This document shows positions 1 to 8,266 of a stretch of DNA of 51,315 bases, piece after piece. The translations under genes and the position numbers were made by a program. The DNA is from BS750m-G69 sp964441235 (GTDB taxonomy: Bacteria > Fidelibacterota > UBA2242): contig CAYTUQ010000025.1 in the NCBI GenBank assembly GCA_964441235.1, positions 1 to 51,315 on the forward strand, written 5' to 3'. The notes under the pieces were generated by a model. The model was not told the DNA's origin, did no database searches, and worked only from the letters and a program-made list of their open reading frames with translations. Each line of letters opens with the position of its first letter. The stretch's first letter is position 1.

Positions 1-52
1 CCTTTTTGCAAAACTTATCCTTTATTTTACCCACTCATTTTGAGAAGGAACC
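1..52 (+). repeat. Terminal inverted repeat, left copy
   Basis: These 52 bases are the exact reverse complement of 51264-51315; the match stops at base 53. A perfect repeat exactly at both window ends suggests either that assembly stopped at a multicopy repeat, such as an insertion-sequence end, or that a de Bruijn k-mer is shared by two contig ends. No transposase gene lies inside the window next to either copy. Confidence 0.9.
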
Positions 53-443
53 AAATATTTTGTATAATCACAAGAAAATAATAATCTCTGTTCAAGATTT
101 AGTTAGATATGTTAATAGATACATTTCTATTAAGAACTTAAAAAGAGAAAAATAAAGAATAACTATGATTGTTTTATTATTTTAAGATCAGTTTGGATTT
201 TGATAAAAGATTATAGCTATCCCAAAAGCCAAACAAGTTTTGAGTTTAAGACAGATTATCAAGGTCATTAACATTTCATTATTAAATATAATAAATGTAA
301 TTATTTCTATTATTCTATATATAGAGCTGTTAATTTTTAGAGGAATAGTGACATTTTACCTAGAGTTGCTTACTTCTGACTTTGTTTAAAGTTTTTGCAT
401 ATAGCATTTGATCTTAACTGAAGTTTGTTGAAACAAAAATAAC
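53..443. other. Non-coding AT-rich spacer
   Basis: About 390 bases with no convincing reading frame, tRNA or strong hairpin. It lies downstream of the minus-strand inositol-phosphatase gene. I see nothing assignable here. Confidence 0.5.
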
Positions 444-1235
444 TCAAAATTTCTGTAAAACCTCCAGCATCTCTTTTTCAATAATCCCATTAGATGCAAG
501 CACCTGCTTTCCATAAATAGAAAATTCGCTACCTGAAAAATCTGATAATTTTCCACATGCTTCGCTTACAATTAAAGCACCTGCTGCAACATCCCAGGGA
601 TTCAAGTCAAATTCCCAGAATCCCTCAAAGCGTCCGCATGCGACATAACACAAATCAATAGCAGCTGATCCCGCCCGGCGTATTCCTTGACTCTTTTCAA
701 AGAAAGCTCTAAAAAGTTCGATATTTTTATAAAAATGCTCATTTAATTCATACGGGAATCCAGTCGAGAGGAGGGAGGCAGATAAATTTTTTATTCTTGA
801 AACATGAATCGGTTGTTTATTTAAATATGCGCCTTGATCTTTAATCGCTGAAAACAGTTCATTTCTTTCCGGGTCAAGTACGATACCGATGATAATTTCA
901 CCATTATATTCCAGTGCAATTGATACAGCAAAACAGGGAAAGCCATGGATAAAATTAGTTGTACCGTCAAGTGGATCGATTATCCATTTGAAAGGTGACT
1001 CTGTATTTACAGGAGATGTCTCCTCTGCTAAAATCTGGTGATCAGGGAAATTTTCTTTGATAAGATCAGTGATGATTTTTTCTAAATTGCGATCAACCTG
1101 AGTTACAACATTTGCCCTGCCTTTGTAATCAATTTTCAGGGTAGTATTTAACTTCTTATGTATATATTTACCTGCTGCCTGTGCAGCTATAAGCGCTGTG
1201 TTAAAGAGTTTTTCTTTTTTTGAATCGGTTATCAT
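444..1235 (-). CDS. suhB: Inositol monophosphatase family protein (SuhB-like)
   Basis: Mg-dependent phosphatase of the IMPase/FIG superfamily, 263 aa, the usual length for SuhB/IMPase. The metal-binding signatures are complete: EE at residues 71-72, the IDPLDGT motif at 86-92 (Asp87 and Asp90), and WDVAA at 213-217 (Asp214) followed by SEACG. Such enzymes hydrolyse myo-inositol-1-phosphate or related sugar phosphates in the cytoplasm. Bacterial SuhB also moonlights in rRNA transcription antitermination. The sequence alone does not separate SuhB from other IMPase-family enzymes, so the symbol is tentative. The gene is monocistronic: upstream lies a repeat-like element and then a broken symporter gene on the same strand. 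Confidence 0.88.
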   Translation of the reverse strand: MITDSKKEKLFNTALIAAQAAGKYIHKKLNTTLKIDYKGRANVVTQVDRNLEKIITDLIKENFPDHQILAEETSPVNTESPFKWIIDPLDGTTNFIHGFPCFAVSIALEYNGEIIIGIVLDPERNELFSAIKDQGAYLNKQPIHVSRIKNLSASLLSTGFPYELNEHFYKNIELFRAFFEKSQGIRRAGSAAIDLCYVACGRFEGFWEFDLNPWDVAAGALIVSEACGKLSDFSGSEFSIYGKQVLASNGIIEKEMLEVLQKF

Positions 1236-1267
1236 TTATCCTATATCCTCTTTATTTTGTTCCTAAA

Positions 1268-1461
1268 TTGAGCGATTTTGTAAGACAAACACTCTTGTTT
1301 GTCTGCCCGCTCATGCCCGTCCGCCATCGGCTTCGACTAAGACAAATGCAGTGCGGGCCTTGCAATGGCGGGTCTTCGTTGTATTGACTATTATCATCAG
1401 TCACACCACATACATGATAAGTTAAGCGCTAACCGATATGAAAGTTAATAAAATCGCTCAA
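1268..1461. repeat. MITE-like element with 12-bp perfect terminal inverted repeats
   Basis: TTGAGCGATTTT at 1268-1279 is exactly inverted at 1450-1461, bounding 194 non-coding bases. Inside is an 8-bp hairpin (AGACAAAC 1283-1290 with GTTTGTCT 1297-1304) and a GC-richer stretch unlike the surrounding AT-rich DNA. The right end is one base past the symporter stop codon. It could be a small non-autonomous mobile element or a long stem-loop terminator. No target-site duplication is obvious. Confidence 0.45.
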
Positions 1462-1462
1462 C

Positions 1463-2822
1463 TCAGGTTTTTATAAAATAAGCCGTAAAGAAGGCTACAA
1501 AATTGCATGAAAGACCTATAATAAGCCCATCAATTCCGAATGGTTTCTTTAAAGCGAAATTCCAAATAATTACGCCTACAATTCCTGCGATTGCGCCAAT
1601 AAAGAACTGTTTCTTATTCGTTTTCAGACCTAATATTGCTGAAACTAACGGGACTAATATAACAGGTGACCAAAAATTATACGAATAAAGCAAAATATCT
1701 AAAATGCTTTTGATTTTAATTGCAAAAACTATAGCAAAAACGCCTACAAATATTGTGATAATTCGTACAGCAAGAAGTTTAGCAGTTTCGCTCATGGTTT
1801 GTTTTTTTAATGGTGTCAAGACATCATGTATAAATGCTACAGAAGCAGCATTTAAGAAGGAATCAGCTGAGGACATTACGATTGAAATCATACCTGCAAT
1901 GACAATACCTTTTAAGCCAACGGGCAAAACTTCATTTATAACAAATGGCATGGAGAGGTTAGGGTTAAGCTCTGGTTTAAGTGATAACGCTACTATGCCT
2001 ATTAAACCGGTAATTGCAAAGAAAGGAAAAGAAAAAATTCCGCTCCATAAAGTACCTTTTATGGTATGTTTATAATCCTTTGCTAAAAAGAGTCTTTGTA
2101 CATAAGGTGGTACTAAAGTTTCACCGAATAAGAAGGAAAGAAATAAAACAATAAACTGAAGAAATGTTTTGTGAGTTCCCAGAAAGGTAAAATGTGTTGC
2201 CGGTACTGTGGCTCTAATTGTATCCCATCCTCCAGCATGATGAATACCGAAGATCAATGTTAATGGGATTCCAATAGCAAGAATAATAAATTGAACTATG
2301 TCGGTAAACACAACTGAGCGCATACCGCCAACCGTAGAATATATAATTACGATTCCACAGCCAATAAGAATCCCATATATTTGTGGTATTTTCAGGAAGA
2401 CATTAAATATGTAACCAATAGCTCCTACTTGTGCACCAAGTATTCCAGCACAAAGGATCACTGAGAATATACCGGTCAATATCTTCGCTGTTTTTCCATA
2501 GTTTTCAAATATTATATCGCCAACAGAAATAGCATCAGGGTATTTATACATTTTTGGTGCAATGAATTGAGATACTAAAATTTCTTTCAAGCTGAATCCC
2601 CAGAGTGCAAAGATATTAACAATTCCAAAAAGGAAGACTTTCTCAGCATTTCCCAGTGAAACCCCCCCCAATAAAAGATGCAGATAGAGTGGCGAAAATT
2701 ACCCATGCACCAAAAGAGCGTCCAGCTACTGAAAACTGATAAATATTTTTTATTCCTTTTCCTGCAAAAATCCCTAATGCCAGGATTCCAATCAAATAAA
2801 TAATGATTATAACTTGATCCAT
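1463..2822 (-). pseudogene. Sodium:solute symporter family protein, split by a frameshift
   Basis: SSS-family secondary transporter (PF00474) that would move a solute with Na+ across the inner membrane. The intact product would be about 452 aa, normal for the family. Reading starts at ATG 2822, with an AAAGGAAAA ribosome site upstream, as MDQVIIIIYLIGILALGIF and runs to SASFIGGG. There a run of eight G (plus-strand C 2662-2669) shifts the frame and the reading stops three codons past the next Gly. The rest (402 aa: VSLGNAEKVFLFG, about eleven hydrophobic helices, YFIKT end) is open in the -1-related frame from 2671. Seven or ten G would restore one protein. It may be a homopolymer sequencing error, a slippage or phase-variable site, or a true pseudogene. 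The solute cannot be told from the sequence. Confidence 0.8.
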
Positions 2823-3517
2823 ATATTTTCCTTTTAATTAGGCAAAATTCATCTTACTATTTGATAACATTTTTCAATTGGTTTTCTCTTTTAAAATATA
2901 CTTTATAAGAAGCCTTTTAATCAAGTACTTGTTGAATATATGAAATAGAGGAGGTTAATTAGTGTCTGTCTATGTCGATCGAAGATTCCTTCGGAAAGAC
3001 ATCTCTTTCCCAGCGGGATCTCTTTGAGACGAGATGAGATAAAGTATGAAACCTTGAGTTAAGTTTGCTTTAGCTGACTTGACTTAAGGTTTCTACTCAT
3101 TGAAATAAGTCAGTTTAACCCATCCGGCAACTGACGGATAAGTTAAGTTTCCATTTATCGAAATAATCTACATTATAGACAGAGTCTAATCAGAACCTCC
3201 ATAACATTGAGGTCTTGAAATCAATTAATTTCTTTTAATACTTTTCCTCCTATATATGTATACTATCATTATAATATACAAAATCTTGAGTTATTTTTAT
3301 TCATAGACGGAACCACGTTTATCAATTTTGGGGAAACTTCGGATTATTGAAATTTCACTTTTCTATTCTTTATCACATAAATTAATTTACCGAGAATCCG
3401 ATATTGAATTGATCATTGCGTAATTTTTTATTTTGATTGTTCTTAGCAAACTTTCTTTATATTTTGCACAGTTTTGTGGCTAAAATATATTAAATTCTTT
3501 AAAATTGAAGAGTGAAT
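2823..3517. other. Long non-coding spacer with repeats upstream of tadA
   Basis: About 690 bases between the divergently transcribed symporter and tadA. The left half holds the inverted-repeat element at 2958-3190. The right half (3200-3500) is plain AT-rich DNA that must include the tadA promoter. I could not pick a convincing -35/-10 pair. Confidence 0.5.
2958..3190. repeat. Small element bounded by ATTAG..TCTGTCTAT inverted ends
   Basis: Bases 2958-2973 and the reverse complement of 3175-3190 agree at 14 of 16 positions (ATTAGTGTCTGTCTAT versus ATTAGACTCTGTCTAT). The same end sequence occurs again at 4790-4804 (15 of 15, inverted). Inside, 2990-3040 resembles 42697-42750: both contain ACATCTCT or GCATCTCT, then CGGGATCTCTTTGAGA. 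It looks like a non-coding interspersed repeat family, possibly mobilised in trans. Confidence 0.45.
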
Positions 3518-3979
3518 ATGATTAATAAAAATGACAGATACTGGATGACATTTGCTTTAAAAGAAGCGGAAAAAGCAATGGAAAAAGGGGAGATGCCAGT
3601 AGGTGCCATTATAGTACATAGTAACATAATAGTGGGGAAGGGGTATAACCTTCGAGAAACCTTGAGGGACCCTACTGCTCACGCAGAAATATTAGCGATA
3701 ACCTCTGCGGCTGCTTCGCTTGAGTCATGGCGATTGGAAGATTGCACGTTGTACGTAACTCTTGAGCCCTGTCCAATGTGTGCAGGCGCAATTCTTAATG
3801 CACGTATCCCCAGAGTTGTTTTTGGTTCCTACGATAAAGCGGCTGGAATGTGCGGCTCTATTGATAATCTATGTGATAAAAATCTTCTAAATCATCGAGC
3901 AGTGGTAAAGGGCGGTGTTATGGAGGAACAGTGTAAATCCTTGCTTGATACCTTTTTTCAAATGATGAGAAACAAGTAA
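3518..3979 (+). CDS. tadA: tRNA-specific adenosine deaminase
   Basis: Zinc deaminase that converts A34 of tRNA-Arg(ACG) to inosine so that one tRNA reads CGU, CGC and CGA codons. I prefer ATG 3518 over GTG 3512 because GAAGAG at 3507-3512 then sits 5 bases upstream. The product is 153 aa, typical for TadA. From this start the Zn/catalytic motif HAE is His55/Glu57 and PCPMC supplies Cys85 and Cys88. Substrate-loop sequence such as DKAAGMCGS fits TadA better than a nucleoside deaminase. A tRNA-Arg with anticodon ACG, the expected substrate, lies 12 kb away at 16292-16365. Confidence 0.93.
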   Translation: MINKNDRYWMTFALKEAEKAMEKGEMPVGAIIVHSNIIVGKGYNLRETLRDPTAHAEILAITSAAASLESWRLEDCTLYVTLEPCPMCAGAILNARIPRVVFGSYDKAAGMCGSIDNLCDKNLLNHRAVVKGGVMEEQCKSLLDTFFQMMRNK

Positions 3980-4053
3980 AATATCAGTTTCAGGAACAGA
4001 CATGCCTATCCTTCAGACGCAGACAGGCGTGTCATCTGATTAAAACTGGTATC

Positions 4054-4128
4054 TGTACCCCGAAGCTCCGCTTCGGAAATCTTTCATTAAGATAACAATA
4101 TATTTGCGAACCGGAGCTTCGCGGTACA
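4054..4128. repeat. Inverted repeat, 17-bp stem
   Basis: TGTACCCCGAAGCTCCG at 4054-4070 pairs with 4112-4128 (16 of 17 bases) around a 41-base centre that has its own small CCGAAG/CTTCGG pairing. It lies downstream of tadA and could end its transcript, but it lacks a T-run. It is better grouped with the window's other GAAGCTCC/CGGAAC palindromic repeats. Confidence 0.5.
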
Positions 4129-4215
4129 AATAAAACGATTAACTAAAGTTTTAGTAAACGTTAATTGTAATATTGAAAATACATCTTGAAAAACCGTATA
4201 TTACAGGCGATTTTT

Positions 4216-4304
4216 GGAGAGGTGGCAGAGTGGTTGATTGCGGCGGCCTCGAAAGTCGTTTTCCGGCAACCGCCGGAACGGGGGTTCAAATCCCTCCCTC
4301 TCCG
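4216..4304 (+). tRNA. tRNA-Ser (anticodon CGA)
   Basis: Class II tRNA of 89 bases. The acceptor GGAGAGG pairs with CCTCTCC, with discriminator G at 4304. The anticodon loop CTCGAAA gives anticodon CGA, reading UCG. The long variable arm is paired CCGGC/GCCGG, as required for serine tRNAs, and the T-loop is TTCAAAT. CCA is not encoded. Confidence 0.93.
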
Positions 4305-4332
4305 CGAAATATATTTTTTTTACATATTATCT

Positions 4333-4411
4333 CGTTCCGGGGCTCCCCGCCTGCCTGTCCATACAGATCCGTAGGGATCGGCATTCAGGTCGGGCAGGTT
4401 ACTCCGGAACG
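4333..4411. repeat. Palindromic CGTTCCGG repeat unit
   Basis: CGTTCCGG at 4333-4340 is inverted at 4404-4411 (CCGGAACG), with weaker inner pairing of CCTGCCTG and CGGGCAGG. Related units occur at 12195-12219, 12291-12315 and 40122-40147, usually written CGTTCCGGGGCT...CGGAACG. This is a REP-like extragenic family. Confidence 0.5.
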
Positions 4412-4874
4412 GCAACATGAGTATTTTGAAAGCAGATTCGTTTCAACGAAGGAGCATAGATACGAGAAGGAGAGAGAAAATAGTGTAAACTTTGCGAAAG
4501 TTATCTAATGGCACTTCACGATACCCAATTAAATCTTTTGTTTTAACTGGAAAAACTTTCGCAAAGCTATTAAGTAAAGTTTGCCTATAAACTCAGTAAA
4601 CCACTTGCCGTAGGCATCCCTTGCGGGAAAAGTGGTTGTATAATATTGGACATCGCTTATCCACCACAATAAATTGTGGTGTTATCTCAATTATCACATT
4701 ATTAAGATGTTAAGACAACTCCCTGATTTATCAGGGTGGGCATGAATACATTGAAAAACTCTAACCGATTCATCGGTTTATTCGACTTTATAGACAGACA
4801 CTAAGTAGATAAAGCTTCTGTTTGTTTAATCTTCTTCATTGCGTCTATGCCTCGGCGAAAAACAAAAGCGACTA

Positions 4875-4900
4875 CGTCTCAACGCGGGAGCGTTGAGACG
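4875..4900. repeat. Perfect 11-bp hairpin
   Basis: CGTCTCAACGC (4875-4885) and GCGTTGAGACG (4890-4900) flank a GGGA loop. There is no T-run after it on either strand, so a rho-independent terminator is not supported. It sits in the repeat-rich spacer. Confidence 0.5.
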
Positions 4901-5085
4901 AGGAGTATTGAACTGGAACATTGAGACAAGTGGTATAATGCTCAGTAGTATAAAGACAAGAGAAAACCATTTGTTTCTCCGTTCCTGCGGAGATACTTAG
5001 TATGGCTACGGAGTAGTCCGAAGGTCAAAGCAGACTCCTTTGGAGACTTCCCATGGAAAAACCCTGCAACCAGAGATAATATTTT

Positions 5086-5160
5086 ATTTACCGGTAAGTC
5101 AAAAAAAGTATTGACATATAGATCTGTAATATATAACTTACTTACCGGTAAGTTAGGAGA
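5086..5160 (+). promoter_or_regulatory. Promoter and double operator of the tetR-efflux operon
   Basis: ACTTACCGGTAAGT at 5140-5153 is a perfect 14-bp palindrome. A second copy at 5086-5099 matches at 13 of 14 bases, centre to centre 54 bp. A -35-like TTGACA lies between them at 5111-5116, with a loose TATAAC at about 5132-5137. The downstream operator abuts the AGGAG ribosome site (5155-5159) for ATG 5165. This is the usual layout for TetR autorepression together with its efflux genes. The palindromes are seen; the binding is inferred. Confidence 0.75.
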
Positions 5161-5164
5161 TACT

Positions 5165-5785
5165 ATGAGACACGATGAAAACACAAAAGAAAGAATTATT
5201 GAAGTAGCCATTGAATGCTTTGGCGAGTTTGGATACGATGGAACGTCAATGCGGCTAATTGCCGAAAAAACCGGCGTCAGCAAACCTGCCATCTATTATC
5301 ACTTTCCTGATAAAGAAAGTTTGTTTGTTGGTATCGTAAAGTTTGTTGTCCAGAAATTTCAGTCTCAACTTGATAATATTAAAAATTCAAATAAAAATGC
5401 ATTGGAAAAATTAGAGGCTATCCTTTTGTCCCCGTTTCAGCCCACAAAGAATCGGGCAACAATTCGTCGTTTTATGAACAGTATCTTCACCAGTGGTATT
5501 AAAATGAATAAGCATTTTGATCATCGGAAAATGTTTGAAAGCCAGGAACAGATATTAACGGATATTATCCAGCAGGGAGTAGATGAAGGCATTTTTCGTG
5601 CAGATATTGATGTCAAAGTCTTTATGTATGGGTTTTTAGGTACAATGAATCTCTTTTCAAGAGACCACATTCTCAATGACGCACCAACAATTGATAAAAA
5701 ATTAGCGGGTCAGATTTTAAAACAGTTCGTTGAAGGTGTTGGAAAACAATCTGAAAAAAATACGGGAGAATCACATGTTAAATAG
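5165..5785 (+). CDS. TetR/AcrR family transcriptional repressor
   Basis: Homodimeric ligand-responsive repressor, likely controlling itself and the efflux genes behind it. ATG 5165 is chosen because AGGAG sits 5 bases upstream; the longer frame from 5111 would start inside the -35 box. The product is 206 aa. The N-terminal TetR helix-turn-helix is clear (FGYDGTSMRLIAEKTGVSKP then AIYYHFPDKESLF), with the characteristic YYHF/K ending. The C-terminal ligand domain resembles AcrR/TetR_C types. The gene overlaps the TolC-like gene by 11 bases, so the two are co-translated. The inducer is unknown but is probably a pump substrate. Confidence 0.9.
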   Translation: MRHDENTKERIIEVAIECFGEFGYDGTSMRLIAEKTGVSKPAIYYHFPDKESLFVGIVKFVVQKFQSQLDNIKNSNKNALEKLEAILLSPFQPTKNRATIRRFMNSIFTSGIKMNKHFDHRKMFESQEQILTDIIQQGVDEGIFRADIDVKVFMYGFLGTMNLFSRDHILNDAPTIDKKLAGQILKQFVEGVGKQSEKNTGESHVK

Positions 5786-7112
5786 AAAGATTATAATTTT
5801 AGTTACTGCAATATTATTAATGTCTCAATCTGGCAGTATATATGCTGAAACTCTTAATCTGGACCTGGAGACAGCCAAAAGAATTGCATTGGAAAATAAT
5901 CCAACTATTAAAATAGCTCGTGAAGGTATAAAAAATTCCCGTGCAATGGTTACTGAAGCTCGGGCGAATTTAATGCCGGTTATTAGCGGCTTTTCAAGTT
6001 TTCAACATGCCTGGGAATTGCCCACTATGGTTTTGAATCTACCACCAGAAATGGGTGGACAGAGAAAGTTTCAGATGGGTACCGAAAACAATATCGTATA
6101 CGGCATTAACGTCAGTCAACCTCTTTTTAGCGGAGGAGCAATTTGGAATGGTTTTCAGATGTCACGAATTGGCAGAAACATCGCTGAAGCTCAGTTAAAA
6201 TCTACTGAACAAAAATTATTAAGCGATGTGACTGAGGTATATTATGGTGTACTCTTTGCCAATTCAGCCTTAGACGTTGCTTTAGAGGCTTTGGAGTCAT
6301 CTGAAAAGAACCTTGAACAGGTTAATAAATTTTTTAATGCAGGCAAGTCCTCCAGATTTGACGTTTTAAGAGCAGAGGTACAGGTTGCTAACTTTAAACC
6401 TGTGGTAGTTTCATCAAAAAATGGACTGCGCCTGGCAGAATCAAATCTAAGCCTTGTATTGGGAATCAGTGACTCTGTTAATTATGTTTTCAAAGAGAAA
6501 CTCAAATTTACGGAATCAGATTTGTCTCATAAGAGTTTAGATGAGTTATTAGGTATTGCTCTACAAAATCGGCCTGAACTCTTAATAATGCAAGAACAAA
6601 AATTGATTGCCAGAAAGCAATTGACCATAGCCAGAGCTGCATCAATGCCATCTGTGATTTTCGGTACATCTTATCAATATCAAGGGATGAGAGATAATCT
6701 GGATTTTACTCATGATGATTTTTACAAATCCTTTAATTCAACGCTGACCCTTAGCATTCCCCTTTTTAGTGGGCTGAAAAATTCATCAAAATTGCAACAG
6801 GCAAAAATTGCGATCAAAGAGACTAGTCATCAGGAAGAATCATTGATCAATGTTATTAAGCTTGAAGTCAAGTCTGCCTATTTCATCATGAAAGAAGCCG
6901 AAGAAAAGGTTGAAACTCAGAAAAAAACCATAGAACTGGCCACAGAAGCACTACGACTTGCAAATTTGATGTACTCCGAAGGCGCCAGTACCCAACTGGA
7001 CGTTTTGAATGCAAATCTTGCTCTTAACCAGGCAAAGATGAATTATCAACAGTCGTTGTTTGAATATAATGTGGCATTGGCAAACTTAAAAAAAGCAATT
7101 AATCAACTTTAG
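5775..7112 (+). CDS. TolC-family outer membrane efflux protein
   Basis: Outer-membrane channel of a tripartite efflux pump, 445 aa from ATG 5775 (GGGAG at 5764-5768). The start overlaps the tetR end. There is a Sec signal peptide at residues 1-25, with cleavage likely after SIYA. The mature protein starts LNLDLETAKRIALENNPTI, the usual start of the first OEP repeat (PF02321). Two OEP repeats with long alpha-helical barrel segments follow, and NLMYSEGASTQLDVLNANLA in the second repeat is a family hallmark. It should trimerise and dock with the adaptor encoded 15 bases downstream. Confidence 0.92.
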   Translation: MLNRKIIILVTAILLMSQSGSIYAETLNLDLETAKRIALENNPTIKIAREGIKNSRAMVTEARANLMPVISGFSSFQHAWELPTMVLNLPPEMGGQRKFQMGTENNIVYGINVSQPLFSGGAIWNGFQMSRIGRNIAEAQLKSTEQKLLSDVTEVYYGVLFANSALDVALEALESSEKNLEQVNKFFNAGKSSRFDVLRAEVQVANFKPVVVSSKNGLRLAESNLSLVLGISDSVNYVFKEKLKFTESDLSHKSLDELLGIALQNRPELLIMQEQKLIARKQLTIARAASMPSVIFGTSYQYQGMRDNLDFTHDDFYKSFNSTLTLSIPLFSGLKNSSKLQQAKIAIKETSHQEESLINVIKLEVKSAYFIMKEAEEKVETQKKTIELATEALRLANLMYSEGASTQLDVLNANLALNQAKMNYQQSLFEYNVALANLKKAINQL

Positions 7113-7127
7113 AATTAGGAGAACGTA

Positions 7128-8264
7128 ATGAAACGGATTATAGCATTTCCCCCAACAATCGCAATAATTTCATTATTATTTCTGTCGAATTGTGGCAAAC
7201 CCGATAAAGCAAATATCACTCAGGAAGAGCGCATCGTTCCGGTTAACGTTACTACTGTTCAAGCCGGATCAATTGAAAATAAAACAAGTTTTCTGGGAGA
7301 TATTAAGGCATTTCAGGAAGTAAATGTGTTTTCTACAATACCGGAAAAGATGACCTCACTTAAAGTCGACGTGAATGATATTGTAAAAAAGGGTAATATC
7401 CTCGCTACTGTAAACGATGTAAAAATAAGGCAAGGGGTACTACAGGCGGAAGCAGGACTTGCATCCGCTAAAGCACAATATGAAAACGCAAAGACAGGAT
7501 GGGACCGTATTAAAAAATTGTATAGTGAATCAGCTGTAAGCAAATCTGAGTATGATGCCGTCAAGACTCAGAAAGAAGCCGCTGAAGCTGCTGTAAAACA
7601 ATTAACTGCAGGCCTTAAATCTGCCAAAGAGCAACTTAACGATACAAACATCAAGGCTCCCATCTCGGGTATTATTTCTGCTAGAAATTTTGATCTTGGC
7701 GATCAAACTTCGTCGCAAGTACCTGCGTTTACAATAGTAGAAATGAATAAGGTAAAGATATATATCGACATAGTTGAAAATCAGATTGCTCTGATTCAAC
7801 CCGGGCAGAAAGCGTTTATCCGTGTCACAAGTTATCCTGATGAAGTGTTTGAAGGAACTATTGTAAAAGTATATCCGACATTAAATCCCATGACACGTTC
7901 TGTAAAAGCTGAGATCGTAATCAATAATGAAGATTTAAGACTGAAACCCGGAATGTATGCAGATGTAGATATTATTACTGAACGTAAAGAAAATGTTCCA
8001 TTAATCCCGTCCCATTCAATTATTGAAAAAACGAACCTGGAATATATTGGCGGTGAAGTATCAAATACTCGTGTCATGACTGAGAAATTCGTATATATCA
8101 TCCAGAATGATGTCGCTTTCAAGAGACAAATTGATACGGGCTTTGAAGAGGGAAGCATTATTGAAGTCGTCAACGGTATTTATGTTGGAGACGTTATTGT
8201 GACTATCGGCCAGTATGATTTATCAGATTCTACAAGCGTCAGAGTTATTAAAAGAGGAAATTAA
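7128..8264 (+). CDS. RND efflux periplasmic adaptor (membrane fusion protein)
   Basis: HlyD/AcrA-type adaptor of 378 aa that links the RND pump to the TolC channel. The N-terminus is hydrophobic with a lipobox-like LSNC ending at about Cys23, so it is probably lipid-anchored in the inner membrane. Asn at the -1 position of the lipobox is uncommon. Barrel-sandwich half-motifs (VNVFSTIPEKMTSLKVDVND and later NIKAPISGIIS) flank an alpha-helical hairpin at about 100-165. The beta-barrel domain (RVTSYPDEVFEGTIVKVYP) follows, then the membrane-proximal domain. AGGAG precedes the ATG. It is separated from the pump gene by 2 bases. Confidence 0.92.
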   Translation: MKRIIAFPPTIAIISLLFLSNCGKPDKANITQEERIVPVNVTTVQAGSIENKTSFLGDIKAFQEVNVFSTIPEKMTSLKVDVNDIVKKGNILATVNDVKIRQGVLQAEAGLASAKAQYENAKTGWDRIKKLYSESAVSKSEYDAVKTQKEAAEAAVKQLTAGLKSAKEQLNDTNIKAPISGIISARNFDLGDQTSSQVPAFTIVEMNKVKIYIDIVENQIALIQPGQKAFIRVTSYPDEVFEGTIVKVYPTLNPMTRSVKAEIVINNEDLRLKPGMYADVDIITERKENVPLIPSHSIIEKTNLEYIGGEVSNTRVMTEKFVYIIQNDVAFKRQIDTGFEEGSIIEVVNGIYVGDVIVTIGQYDLSDSTSVRVIKRGN

Positions 8265-8266
8265 AG

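Larger units (their letters stand above)
4305..5085. other. Repeat-rich non-coding region between tRNA-Ser and the tetR operon
   Basis: No supported gene in 780 bases. Visible structures are the CGTTCCGG palindrome pair (4333-4411), a CTTTGCGAAAG/CTTTCGCAAAG pair near 4490 and 4555, a hairpin around CACCACAAT/ATTGTGGTG (about 4660-4680), CCCTGAT/ATCAGGG (about 4724-4738), an ATAGACAGACACTAA element end (4790-4804), a perfect 11-bp hairpin at 4875-4900, and a CCGAAGGTC...GGACTCCTTTGGAG motif near 5017. It resembles a dump of small interspersed repeats. Confidence 0.6.

Noticed and set aside
4173..4508. Open frames across tRNA-Ser
   Set aside because: They run through a complete tRNA gene and a palindromic repeat; not protein-like.
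4875..4900. Rho-independent terminator
   Set aside because: Perfect hairpin but no T-run follows on either strand.
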